Translations under genes and position numbers: made by a program
Virus record (IMG/VR): IMGVR_UViG_3300035670_000514
Span: 1-41,066 of that record
Direction: 5' to 3' (one strand)
DNA from: a virus
DNA length: 41,066 nt
In this document: positions 30,158-36,882 of the stretch, piece after piece
Position numbering within the stretch: position 1 is the first letter of the stretch
How the letters are laid out: every line of letters starts with the position of its first letter
Notes under the pieces: generated by a model
What the model was told of the DNA's origin: nothing
Seen by the model: only the letters and a program-made list of their open reading frames with translations
The model's database searches: none

Positions 30158-32764
30158 TTATGGCTTCGCCGCCCACGATTGGCCGACTGCGCTTTCGCTC
30201 AAGTTGGCGGTTTCAGAGCCGGGGAAAATGTCCAGCCAAGCCTGCCGCATTTCCTCGACCATGATTTCCCGCAGTTCCTCGCCGCGCCCAGCCTCTGCCA
30301 GCATCAGCAGCTCGTCATGCACAGATGCCAGCATCCGCGACGTGAAGGGCAGTTCCCAGACCTTCTGGCTCATGCGTGTCACGGCGCGATACATCACGTC
30401 AGCAGCCGCGCCTTGGATCGGGTAGTTGGACGCCACGGGCAGCGACCTCTCGTTTTTGTGGACGAAGACAGTGCGGCCAGACTTGATCGGCAGCAGCCCG
30501 GTGGCGTTCATCTGATCGAACATGCGGTAGCGCAGCGCGTAGGCTTGTGGATACCGCTCGGCCCACTTCTCCACAAACTCGCCTGCCTCGGCGTCAGTGC
30601 AGCGCAGAACCACGGCCAGCGCCGCGTTGCCCGCGCCGTAGGTAAGCTGGAAGCTAAACGCCTTGGCCTTGGACCGCATCTCCTTGGCGCGTGGGTCTTT
30701 GGCCTTCAGCCGCGCCTTGAAGTCATCGGCAGGGACGCGGAACAGCGTGATGGCAGACTCGGCGTGAACGTCTCCGAAGATCACGTCCTGCTTGAGCTGC
30801 CAGTCATTGCTGACTTCTGCCAAGACGCGCAGCTCAATACCGCTGTAGTCGGCCAGCACCATGTCAGTTGCAGGCGGGGCGATGAAGGACCGCCGCACCA
30901 TCGGGTTGCGCGGAATGTTCTGAAGGTTCGGATTTGAATTATGGACGAAAATTCCACCCGCTATGAAGCTGTGGTCTGTTTCGACTTCCAAATCGAAAAC
31001 TGGTGCAGTTCCCACAAACTCAAGTCGTCGGATTTTAGCGAATGGTGGTGTATCGCCGCGTGTGCCTCTGCGGATACTAGGGCTAAGTTCTCTAAACGAT
31101 TGTCCGTCTTGTCCCCGTTGATGTGGTGGACGTGGAACCCCTCCGGTATCGCCTTCAGCCCAAGTGCCGCGCACATGACGGCGTGGTGTTGAAACACCCG
31201 CTTCGTCCCCTGCTCCATCCACTCTGGCGTAGTCACCGTAAAGTAGCCCTTGTGGTCCGCTGTCGCCCCTATGAAGTTGTGATGCAGCGCGCCGTATTTC
31301 CCTTTCATAGGATTCCTGAAGCCTTCTTTGCTCTTGGAATACCGAAGTGCCTTCTCCTGCTTGCGGACGCTCACTGGCAGCGCCTTGGCCATCGCTGTAA
31401 CAACGACCTTTTGGCTGACGCCAAGAGCCTCGGCAACCTCCTTCATCGTCGGCTTTTCCGGGGATAAATACATCTCCACAATTCTTTGGTTGCGTGTCGA
31501 ACGCTCGTCCATAGTAGTCCTCCAGTGATTGCCAGCCTTGGTCCGTGAGCAGGCGGTGGTTGCTTGTGCAGTCCAAAACCTCCCCAGTCTCAAGGTATAT
31601 TCTGTAAACATTCGCAATACCAGAATAAATATTCCTAATAACGCGCTGTGCTTTTAACGTGTGCGTCAGCACAAAGTCACCAGCGCGAACCTCCCCCATA
31701 GACACGGTGCTGCGGTCAGGAAGCGTGACTGGAACATAGGCAGGGATGCAGGACGAATAGCGCCCAGTCACCGCCTGCGCGATGTTGAAGCGCCCGTAGA
31801 CGCGCCCTGCCAGCTTCTGCTTGGTCAGCAGCGTCTCGCCGTAGGTACCAAGATACTTCTCAGCGCGATTGAACACCATCAGCGCCGCCAGCCAGCGCGA
31901 GAACGGGTAGGGCGATCTGAAGGACGCCTGCCGCAGTTGCTTGCGGTCGGTTTGCAGTTGCTCGGACTTGTCCGTCTTGGGCCACGCCCTCATGCTTGTC
32001 TCGTCCAGCACAGTCTTGATGAAGTCAGAAAGTTGCTTCTTCGACCGTAGGTTCGCAATAATCGTTTCTGGCGTGTATTTGCGCAGCGTCTTCTCGGCAG
32101 CGTCGCGGCGCAGGGACCACATATGGATCAGGCGGCTATGGTGCCGCTCGTCGATCAGCATCCCCGTGTCTTCCATTTCCGCAGTGCCGCGCCAAGCGTC
32201 GTTGAGGACGCGGAAGCCGTCCCACTGCGCCTTAGTCAGCGTCTCCTGCCACAGCTTGTAGAGCGCGTAGGTGTCGTCCGCATCCTCGAAGCCGTAGTCG
32301 TATTGTTCTTGGGACAGGTCGGCCTGCGACCAGTCAGAGGTTTGCAGGTGCTTGTTGTCGCGGGCCTTGCCCAGATCGCGCTTCACCATGTCGGCCAGCG
32401 ACAGCGGGCGACCGCCCAGCTTCGCCTTCGACATAACACCAACGTCGTAGAGGACCACATCCGGCCCATCAGTGCCGTAGTCGAACCAGCGACCCTCGAA
32501 GCCTGCGTTAAACACCGCCCACGGGCAAGCGTCGGCCAGCAGCGCCGCGTAGTCGTCAAACGGCGCGCAGCGCAGATGATCGAAGACGTAGTTGCCAGCA
32601 GGCCCGCAGATGCAGGTCAGCCGCACGTCAGCCTCACCGGGCCGCAGTCCAGTCGTCTCGAAATCGAGAGCGTGAACCTGCCCAGACTCAGCGATAGCGG
32701 CGATGATTTGGAGCGCCTCGGAATGTGTCGTAACAAGGCGGTATTGACGGCAAGTCCCAGTCAT
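30158..32764 (-). CDS. polA: Family A DNA polymerase interrupted by an intein
   Basis: The precursor is 868 aa; removing the intein (residues 339-609) leaves 597 aa. The N-terminal 3'-5' exonuclease has ALDFETTGL (Asp34, Glu36), AVFNAGFEGRWF and YGFEDADDTYALYKL. Polymerase motifs: TGRYSS|SNPNLQNIP at the splice junction, motif A LADYSGIELRVLAE, motif B RSKAKAFSFQLTYGAG (R-x3-K-x3-F-x3-YG) and motif C SVHDELL. The motif B position equal to E. coli Pol I Phe762 is Phe. There is no 5' nuclease domain. It is the phage replicase. A ribosome site GGAAG precedes the ATG. A 12-bp hairpin lies between it and the upstream gene. Confidence 0.95.
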   Translation of the reverse strand: MTGTCRQYRLVTTHSEALQIIAAIAESGQVHALDFETTGLRPGEADVRLTCICGPAGNYVFDHLRCAPFDDYAALLADACPWAVFNAGFEGRWFDYGTDGPDVVLYDVGVMSKAKLGGRPLSLADMVKRDLGKARDNKHLQTSDWSQADLSQEQYDYGFEDADDTYALYKLWQETLTKAQWDGFRVLNDAWRGTAEMEDTGMLIDERHHSRLIHMWSLRRDAAEKTLRKYTPETIIANLRSKKQLSDFIKTVLDETSMRAWPKTDKSEQLQTDRKQLRQASFRSPYPFSRWLAALMVFNRAEKYLGTYGETLLTKQKLAGRVYGRFNIAQAVTGRYSSCIPAYVPVTLPDRSTVSMGEVRAGDFVLTHTLKAQRVIRNIYSGIANVYRIYLETGEVLDCTSNHRLLTDQGWQSLEDYYGRAFDTQPKNCGDVFIPGKADDEGGCRGSWRQPKGRCYSDGQGAASERPQAGEGTSVFQEQRRLQESYEREIRRAASQLHRGDSGPQGLLYGDYARVDGAGDEAGVSTPRRHVRGTWAEGDTGGVPRPPHQRGQDGQSFRELSPSIRRGTRGDTPPFAKIRRLEFVGTAPVFDLEVETDHSFIAGGIFVHNSNPNLQNIPRNPMVRRSFIAPPATDMVLADYSGIELRVLAEVSNDWQLKQDVIFGDVHAESAITLFRVPADDFKARLKAKDPRAKEMRSKAKAFSFQLTYGAGNAALAVVLRCTDAEAGEFVEKWAERYPQAYALRYRMFDQMNATGLLPIKSGRTVFVHKNERSLPVASNYPIQGAAADVMYRAVTRMSQKVWELPFTSRMLASVHDELLMLAEAGRGEELREIMVEEMRQAWLDIFPGSETANLSESAVGQSWAAKP
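30938..31750 (-). other. Intein in PolA (271 aa, Hint domain)
   Basis: The intein starts at Cys (codon 31750-31748) in TGRYSS|CIPAYVPVTLP and ends at Asn (codon 30940-30938) in GGIFVHN|SNPNLQ. Block A is CIPAYVPVTLP...GDFVLTH; block B is VLDCTSNHRLLT with its T-x-x-H; block F/G is PVFDLEVETDHSFIAGGIFV then HN, with Ser as the +1 residue. All class 1 splicing residues are present, so it should splice. Between the Hint halves the frame encodes ~155 residues of charged low-complexity sequence, because the same DNA encodes an HNH endonuclease in another frame. Confidence 0.9.
30961..31512 (-). CDS. HNH homing endonuclease overprinted in the intein (+1 frame)
   Basis: 183 aa starting MDERSTRNQRIVEMYLSPEK at 31512, with a strong GGAGG six bases upstream. 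Residues ~1-40 are a helix-turn-helix (TMKEVAEALGVSQKVVVTAM). An HNH domain follows: KYGALHHNFIGATADHKGYF, QHHAVMCAAL and HVHHINGDKTDNRLENLALV with AEAHAAIHHH, the typical HH-N...N HNH_3 core. The frame is +1 relative to polA, which stays open across it, and the gene lies wholly within the intein. Its last ~27 codons overlap the C-terminal Hint block. It should cut intein-less polA alleles and so make the intein mobile, from an independently translated protein. Confidence 0.88.
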   Translation of the reverse strand: MDERSTRNQRIVEMYLSPEKPTMKEVAEALGVSQKVVVTAMAKALPVSVRKQEKALRYSKSKEGFRNPMKGKYGALHHNFIGATADHKGYFTVTTPEWMEQGTKRVFQHHAVMCAALGLKAIPEGFHVHHINGDKTDNRLENLALVSAEAHAAIHHHSLKSDDLSLWELHQFSIWKSKQTTAS

Positions 32765-32795
32765 TCTAATCTTCCTTCAGGTCTTAGCAGAGCCT

Positions 32796-32845
32796 TGCTT
32801 CTTTCGAGAAGCACAAAGCCCCCGGTTTGGTCGCCGGGGGCTTTG
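32796..32845 (-). terminator. Tandem hairpins between the SSB-like gene and polA
   Basis: CAAAGCCCCCGG/CCGGGGGCTTTG (32814-32825 with 32834-32845) is a perfect 12-bp GC-rich stem just after the stop of the upstream gene. Next to it TGCTTCT/AGAAGCA (32796-32802 with 32807-32813) forms a second stem with a TTCG loop. No T-run on the minus strand, so it may attenuate or protect the upstream mRNA rather than end it fully, lowering polA expression relative to the gene before it. Confidence 0.65.
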
Positions 32846-32850
32846 CAGTT

Positions 32851-33564
32851 TCAGAGTACGCCGCGACGGCGACGGGCGGGAACAGGCGCAGCGCCACCTT
32901 CTGACTGGCGAACCAGCTCGTCGATGTCGGCTTCAGGATCAGCAGCCAATTCGCTCACAGCTTCCTGCGAGAGCCAGCCGTAAACGTCCAGCTTGGGCTT
33001 GTAGTTTTTCTGCCCTTGGGCTTCAAACTTCTCCTTGCCCATGCGGACCAGCGGCCAGCAGGCACGGCCAGCGCGCAGACGCTCGGCCACTTGCGACTGC
33101 AAGTCAGCGAAGACGGCTACGCCTGACTTCGAGTTGATCTTCCAGTAGCCCTGACGGTCGTCTGCCTCAATCGACTTGATGACCATCGACTTCGCCGGGA
33201 ACCAGCCTTCGCCCTGTGCGGAGTTGAACGGCCCCATTTCGTCGTGGGCTGGCGTAGCAATGTGCTGGCCACTGTAGATGTTCGCCATGCGGGTCGCAGC
33301 AGTTTTACCGCCCTTCCAGCAGACGAAGCCTTCCTCGAAGGAAGCGATGTTGACCAGCCAGATTTCGGACGGGTCCAAGTCTTCCTTGTCCTTGCCAAAT
33401 TCGTAGACGCCGCGCTTACCCGTGAAGTTCAGGTAAACCGAACCATCGGGGGCGCTGCCGATCTGGCCTTGGGCTGCGGAGTTGGTCAGCGCGTCGGCCA
33501 TAGCCTGAGCGTTGGCGAGAGCGACGGGTTTGCCAAACGGCGAGTTGACGACTTCGTTAGACAT
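32851..33564 (-). CDS. Conserved replication-module protein, possible ssDNA-binding protein
   Basis: 237 aa. SPFGKPVALANAQAMADALT, VYLNFTGKRGVYEFGKDKED, IWLVNIASFEEGFVCWKGGK and DVYGWLSQEAVSELAADPEA. The F.GK.G.Y.FGKD.E.L.....ViNi.s...GfvCWK pattern is conserved in phages next to Cas4-like nucleases and PolA. An ssDNA-binding role is inferred from this context and from the likely beta-rich core. The C-terminus is acidic, then basic (PARRRRGVL), not the usual acidic SSB tail. Ribosome site AGGAGA. Followed by the tandem hairpins. Confidence 0.75.
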   Translation of the reverse strand: MSNEVVNSPFGKPVALANAQAMADALTNSAAQGQIGSAPDGSVYLNFTGKRGVYEFGKDKEDLDPSEIWLVNIASFEEGFVCWKGGKTAATRMANIYSGQHIATPAHDEMGPFNSAQGEGWFPAKSMVIKSIEADDRQGYWKINSKSGVAVFADLQSQVAERLRAGRACWPLVRMGKEKFEAQGQKNYKPKLDVYGWLSQEAVSELAADPEADIDELVRQSEGGAAPVPARRRRGVL

Positions 33565-33588
33565 GAGAGTGTCTCCTGTGAGAGTGTT

Positions 33589-34629
33589 TCAGTTTTCAGT
33601 CTTCGCGGAGACTTCCAGCCGGATCGACGGCTTGCCGACCTTGTAGAAGTCATCCGATTTGACGCCCGTTGCTGCCTCGTAGGCTTTAACGTCCAGCGTC
33701 TTGCGCCCAGCCACTTCCGTGACTTTGACGCCATACGCGGCAGTCTCGAACTCCATGCGGTTCTCGGCTACAGCATATTCCTTGATGGTGGCGCTCAGAA
33801 TGTCTGCCCGCGCTTCCAGTAATTTGATCTGCTCCTTGATAGAGCCGTATTCCCTGACTGACTCAGTGATGCCGCGCGGAGCGAAGGCGGGCATCTCCGG
33901 CTTCAGCTCCTTGCGCTTCTCACCAGCCGCCACTTGGATCGCGCTGCACTCCTCCTTGAACTGGCAGTAGGTGCAGCCGTTGTTGGTCAGCCCCTCGGCT
34001 GGCAATTCAGCAGGATTGGCGGCGTCGAACAGCAGCCCAGCGCGGATTTCAGAGCGGCGCGCCATTGAGCCGCCGTCGTAGGCCACATCGAATTGCCGCA
34101 TCCGCTGAAAGTCAGAGGCGTCAACGTAGAGGACGACAGCTTGGCTAATGTCGAAGCCGTGCAGGTTCAGCAGCCACATATTTTGCTGCACTTGCGCCAA
34201 GTGCTGCGGCTTTGGTGCAGTCATGCCTTCGAGATTGGTGCGCGGATCGGCAGACTTAAACTCCAGCAGCGTCTGGATGCCGTCCTTGACGAACACGCCG
34301 TCTGGCGTCCCCGACAGCCCTGCCTCGTCGCAGAGGAAGGACCGCTGGTTCTCGCCTTCCAGCAGCACCTTCTCGCCCGCGCCCAGTGAAGCCGTGATCT
34401 GCTCGACCACCCATGCCTCGACAGCGTGGCCGCGCTGCGCCATGCCCCACTTGTCGCCCTGCCGGGACTCGGACTTTGCAAACTTCAATTCGCGCAGGCA
34501 GCGCAGGTTCTCGGAAGCCGTCAGCACGGCATTACGATCCAGACGACCTTCCTCGTCGTCGTAGAGCGGCCAGTCAGATTTTTGCGCAGCGACAGCGCCG
34601 CTGATCCGCTTGATTAGGTCTAGTGTCAT
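33589..34629 (-). CDS. Cas4/RecB-like nuclease with four Fe-S cysteines
   Basis: 346 aa from ATG 34629 (GGAG upstream, one base after the preceding stop). PD-(D/E)XK core: GHAVEAW (His69), LSGTPDGVF (Asp110) and TLLEFKSAD (Glu123, Lys125), then QHLAQVQQNMWLL. Cysteines C44 (ENLRCLREL) and C219, C222, C228 (NNGCTYCQFKEEC) fit the split 4Fe-4S arrangement of Cas4/AddB nucleases. The last third is helical and mediates oligomers or DNA contacts, perhaps. It likely processes DNA ends for recombination or replication. Confidence 0.88.
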   Translation of the reverse strand: MTLDLIKRISGAVAAQKSDWPLYDDEEGRLDRNAVLTASENLRCLRELKFAKSESRQGDKWGMAQRGHAVEAWVVEQITASLGAGEKVLLEGENQRSFLCDEAGLSGTPDGVFVKDGIQTLLEFKSADPRTNLEGMTAPKPQHLAQVQQNMWLLNLHGFDISQAVVLYVDASDFQRMRQFDVAYDGGSMARRSEIRAGLLFDAANPAELPAEGLTNNGCTYCQFKEECSAIQVAAGEKRKELKPEMPAFAPRGITESVREYGSIKEQIKLLEARADILSATIKEYAVAENRMEFETAAYGVKVTEVAGRKTLDVKAYEAATGVKSDDFYKVGKPSIRLEVSAKTEN

Positions 34630-34630
34630 G

Positions 34631-34792
34631 TCAGAACTCCGGCTCGTTGTTTGCATCCAACACGGTTGTCTGGGATGACACTGGCAGCGCCCTTGTGATC
34701 TGCGCAGGCAAAGAAGAAGCGCGCCGAACACCGATGATGTTCAGATCGCGCTCAAGGTTGACAGGCAGAATGGCAAGATTGGTCAGGGTCAT
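34631..34792 (-). CDS. 53-aa small protein before the nuclease
   Basis: Starts MTLTNLAILPVNLERDLNII, ends VLDANNEPEF. Its TGA is followed after one base by the nuclease ATG, which suggests coupling. It has no clear ribosome site. No motif. Accepted on position and gene packing only. Confidence 0.45.
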   Translation of the reverse strand: MTLTNLAILPVNLERDLNIIGVRRASSLPAQITRALPVSSQTTVLDANNEPEF

Positions 34793-34855
34793 AGCAGTGT
34801 CGCGTGTGTCAGTGTTTTGTGTCTTGGTCAGATTGGACCGGAAAGGCTGCCGCTG

Positions 34856-35161
34856 TCAATCAGGAGATTTCGCCGCCCCGGCGATAATTTCTCTGCACTC
34901 TCCAGCGATGGCTGCATATGCCGCCGCGTCGATATAGTTGTCGTCCTTGTAAGTGGCGACAGTGCGGGACGCCTTAGCGAAGATCATGATCCACGCCATG
35001 TCTTCTGCATCTAGCGCAATGATGTCGCCGTATTTTCCGCACAGAAACGCCGTAACCATGTCGGCCATGTGCTGCAAGTTAGTGAACGGCGACCCGTATG
35101 AGGCATTGCGGTCCCCGGTCGTCAGCCGTGTTGCTTCTGCAAGAATGTCTGCTCGGTTCAT
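34856..35161 (-). CDS. DUF6378-like protein
   Basis: 101 aa starting MNRADILAEATRLTTGDRNA with SYGSPFTNLQHMADMVTAFL, DAEDMAWIMIFAKASRTVAT and YIDAAAYAAIAGECREI. The MNRADIL.EA......R...YG.P..N...........D....M...K..R......DN..D.AGY pattern is DUF6378, common in phages and helical, reminiscent of MazG-like folds. No enzymatic activity is established. I start at ATG 35161, since the upstream in-frame start has no support. Confidence 0.8.
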   Translation of the reverse strand: MNRADILAEATRLTTGDRNASYGSPFTNLQHMADMVTAFLCGKYGDIIALDAEDMAWIMIFAKASRTVATYKDDNYIDAAAYAAIAGECREIIAGAAKSPD

Positions 35162-35284
35162 AGGTTCGATCCTGTTGATGATTTGAGGGGCGCTGGTGAT
35201 GATTAGCCGTAGCGCAGTCTGATCTTCGACCAATACAAAACCGCTTGCTGGTTTCGTGCGCCCCTCTGGATTGAGGTTAGCGAC

Positions 35285-35599
35285 TCAGCTTTTTAGCTGC
35301 AAGGCTTTTTGCGCCTCCAGCCTCGCCAAAGCGCGGTTGATCGCGCCGGGTTTACACGACCAGACGGCTGACTTGACTGGCTTAGGAGCAATGTCGATGT
35401 CCTTCCAGAAGCGGCTGCGCGTAGACGGCAAGTCAGGGCTAAACTTTGACTGCGACAACTCGATTCCAAACCGCTCACAGGCAGCAGAAATCGACGTTCT
35501 GTGCATCCCATAGTGCCGCGCAGTCTGCGTCACGTTCCAGCCTTTTTCTTGGGCTGCGGTAATCATGTCTCTAGTGATCCTCTTTGGTCCAAGGCGCAC
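35285..35599 (-). CDS. 104-aa HTH DNA-binding protein
   Basis: GTG start at 35599 with AAGGAG upstream. The first half is a helix-turn-helix: ITRDMITAAQEKGWNVTQTA then RHYGMHRTSISAACERFGIE, the shape of small homeodomain-like or transposase-type HTHs. The rest (SRFWKDIDIAPKPVKSA...) is unknown. Possible early regulator. Overlaps the following upstream gene by 29 bases. Confidence 0.7.
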   Translation of the reverse strand: MRLGPKRITRDMITAAQEKGWNVTQTARHYGMHRTSISAACERFGIELSQSKFSPDLPSTRSRFWKDIDIAPKPVKSAVWSCKPGAINRALARLEAQKALQLKS

Positions 35600-35759
35600 T
35601 CGCTCTCTCCTTTATTTTGTTTATCTCAGGCAGGTTTTGTTTGGTCATATACTGGATCAACTCTAACTGCTCCTGCGTGACCCACCACGCAGGCAACTTG
35701 ACGTAGCCCGCCAACCTCAACGCTCTCGCGCCGGGGCTGTTGCTGGCTTCACGGGGCAT
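35571..35759 (-). CDS. 62-aa protein with ribbon-helix-helix-like segment
   Basis: SPGARALRLAGYVKLPAWWV, TQEQLELIQYMTKQNLPEIN. The order (R.lRlaGyv.LP.W.t.EQ......A..) is a familiar small phage protein that resembles a ribbon-helix-helix DNA-binding domain. Its last 29 bases overlap the HTH gene after it. Moderate certainty. Confidence 0.6.
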   Translation of the reverse strand: MPREASNSPGARALRLAGYVKLPAWWVTQEQLELIQYMTKQNLPEINKIKERASAPWTKEDH

Positions 35760-35768
35760 CGTTGGCTC

Positions 35769-36047
35769 TCATATCAAACCCTCGTCAATCATGCGGGCGG
35801 CGTTCAGCACCACCATCGTTCGCTTCTGCCTGTCCGCCTTGCGCTTGGCTGGGCGCATGAAGACTTTGATGAAGTCCGCGCTATGCGGATCAACGACCAT
35901 GGCGGACAGCTTTAGGCAGTCCGGGCACTGGAAGTGGACGGTGTCCACTGGTGCTACTGCCACCCAGTCCTTGCCGCATTCAAAACAGGCGACATAGCTG
36001 GTCTGGTGCGGTCGGTGGTCGTCTAGGTTGATGATGTTGTCACTCAT
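35769..36047 (-). CDS. 92-aa zinc-ribbon protein
   Basis: A C-x2-C...C-x2-C pair (ACFECGKDW and FQCPDCLKL) makes a zinc ribbon in residues ~20-45. The C-terminal helical part is basic (FMRPAKRKADRQKRTM). Likely a small nucleic-acid or RNA-polymerase-binding protein; function unknown. Overlaps the next upstream gene by 8 bases. Confidence 0.7.
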   Translation of the reverse strand: MSDNIINLDDHRPHQTSYVACFECGKDWVAVAPVDTVHFQCPDCLKLSAMVVDPHSADFIKVFMRPAKRKADRQKRTMVVLNAARMIDEGLI

Positions 36048-36288
36048 GGCTCTCTCCTTTGATCAACGCGCTGTCAGCTTCTGCCAGTGTTTCTGCTAAA
36101 TCGCGAACAGGAATGCCGCGCAAAATTCTTTCTGGGATAGGGCGAATGCGGTTTAGTGCAGACCGAAGCGCATTCCGCTCCTTGGTCAGGGCTTCGATGC
36201 GGTCGGCGGCTTCGTCCTCAAGCGTGTGCCTAAAATCTTGCGTGGCCTTGGCGTTTCGCAGCCGCTTCACCAGTTCTTCGTCAGTCAT
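36040..36288 (-). CDS. 82-aa coiled-coil protein
   Basis: MTDEELVKRLRNAKATQDFR then EDEAADRIEALTKERNALRS. The EEL..RLR.......... EAADRIE.L..ER...R pattern is a very common small phage helical protein with no known role. Confidence 0.65.
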   Translation of the reverse strand: MTDEELVKRLRNAKATQDFRHTLEDEAADRIEALTKERNALRSALNRIRPIPERILRGIPVRDLAETLAEADSALIKGESHE

Positions 36289-36289
36289 A

Positions 36290-36481
36290 TCAGTCTCTCC
36301 ATGTCCCCATAAGTCTCGAGTTTAGATCGACCACCTCGGTCAGCCGCGCATAGCGCCAGCGACCCCACTTCCAGACCCCCGGCGCGTAGTCAGGCACCGC
36401 CATGCGGACCATAAACACAGGCAAGAAGCCCCACTTCAAGTGGATCGCGCCCTGTTGGGCTTCGCTTGTCAGTTCTTTCAT
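36290..36481 (-). CDS. 63-aa Trp-rich small protein
   Basis: AIHLKWGFLPVFMVRMAVPD and GVWKWGRWRYARLTEVVDLN. Five Trp in 63 residues. No family recognised. Its start shares a base with the stop of the gene before it. Confidence 0.6.
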   Translation of the reverse strand: MKELTSEAQQGAIHLKWGFLPVFMVRMAVPDYAPGVWKWGRWRYARLTEVVDLNSRLMGTWRD

Positions 36482-36657
36482 CAGTAATCCTCCACGATCA
36501 GCCCGTCACGGACGCACAGCGACCCCTTGTAGACGCTGACGATGTGGCCTCCAACAGCCTCGCACCGCTCCTCCCTTTTGTTGGCAGAGTGGATCGCAAA
36601 AGCGAGAAAGGTGATCCCTGCAATGATAAGCGCGTAGAAACCGAGGTCGTCACTCAT
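36481..36657 (-). CDS. 58-aa membrane-anchored Cys protein
   Basis: I start it at the ATG giving MSDDLGFYALIIAGITFLAF, whose hydrophobic part spans the membrane once. The C-terminal part CEAVGGHIVSVYKGSLCVRD has two Cys, a CE..GG......G.LCV pattern that I have seen in other small phage proteins. Overlaps the upstream gene by 4 bases. Confidence 0.6.
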   Translation of the reverse strand: MSDDLGFYALIIAGITFLAFAIHSANKREERCEAVGGHIVSVYKGSLCVRDGLIVEDY

Positions 36658-36872
36658 TTCCGCCCCCGTTCCCACGCCATGCGTGACAGTCGGTTGGCCA
36701 GTGCGTCGATGTCCTCGACGCTGATCTGGCGATTGCTAATGATGGCCCAGTAGACGAGGTCCATGAACCTCTTGGGCGGCAGCACCTGCACTGCGCTGTT
36801 GATCCATATTGCGGCCTCTGCCTGCACATCACGGTGCGGCATGGTCTCTTGTCTCTTTCTCCAGAATTTCAT
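36654..36872 (-). CDS. 72-aa unknown protein
   Basis: MKFWRKRQETMPHRDVQAEA, then LPPKRFMDLVYWAIISNRQI and a basic C-terminus. GGAGAGAGAC before ATG 36872 supports that start over Met 11. Helical; no motif known. Confidence 0.6.
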   Translation of the reverse strand: MKFWRKRQETMPHRDVQAEAAIWINSAVQVLPPKRFMDLVYWAIISNRQISVEDIDALANRLSRMAWERGRK

Positions 36873-36882
36873 GTCTCTCTCC

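Noticed and set aside
30938-31750. Frameshift or sequencing error in an ordinary in-frame intein endonuclease
   Set aside because: It would need two compensating indels, and the polA frame stays open over about 180 codons while the endonuclease has its own ribosome site and start. Not formally excluded without reads.
30938-31750. Group I intron rather than an intein
   Set aside because: The polA frame is continuous and shows Hint motifs with Cys1, TxxH, HN and +1 Ser at the conserved PolA site; an intron would not keep them.
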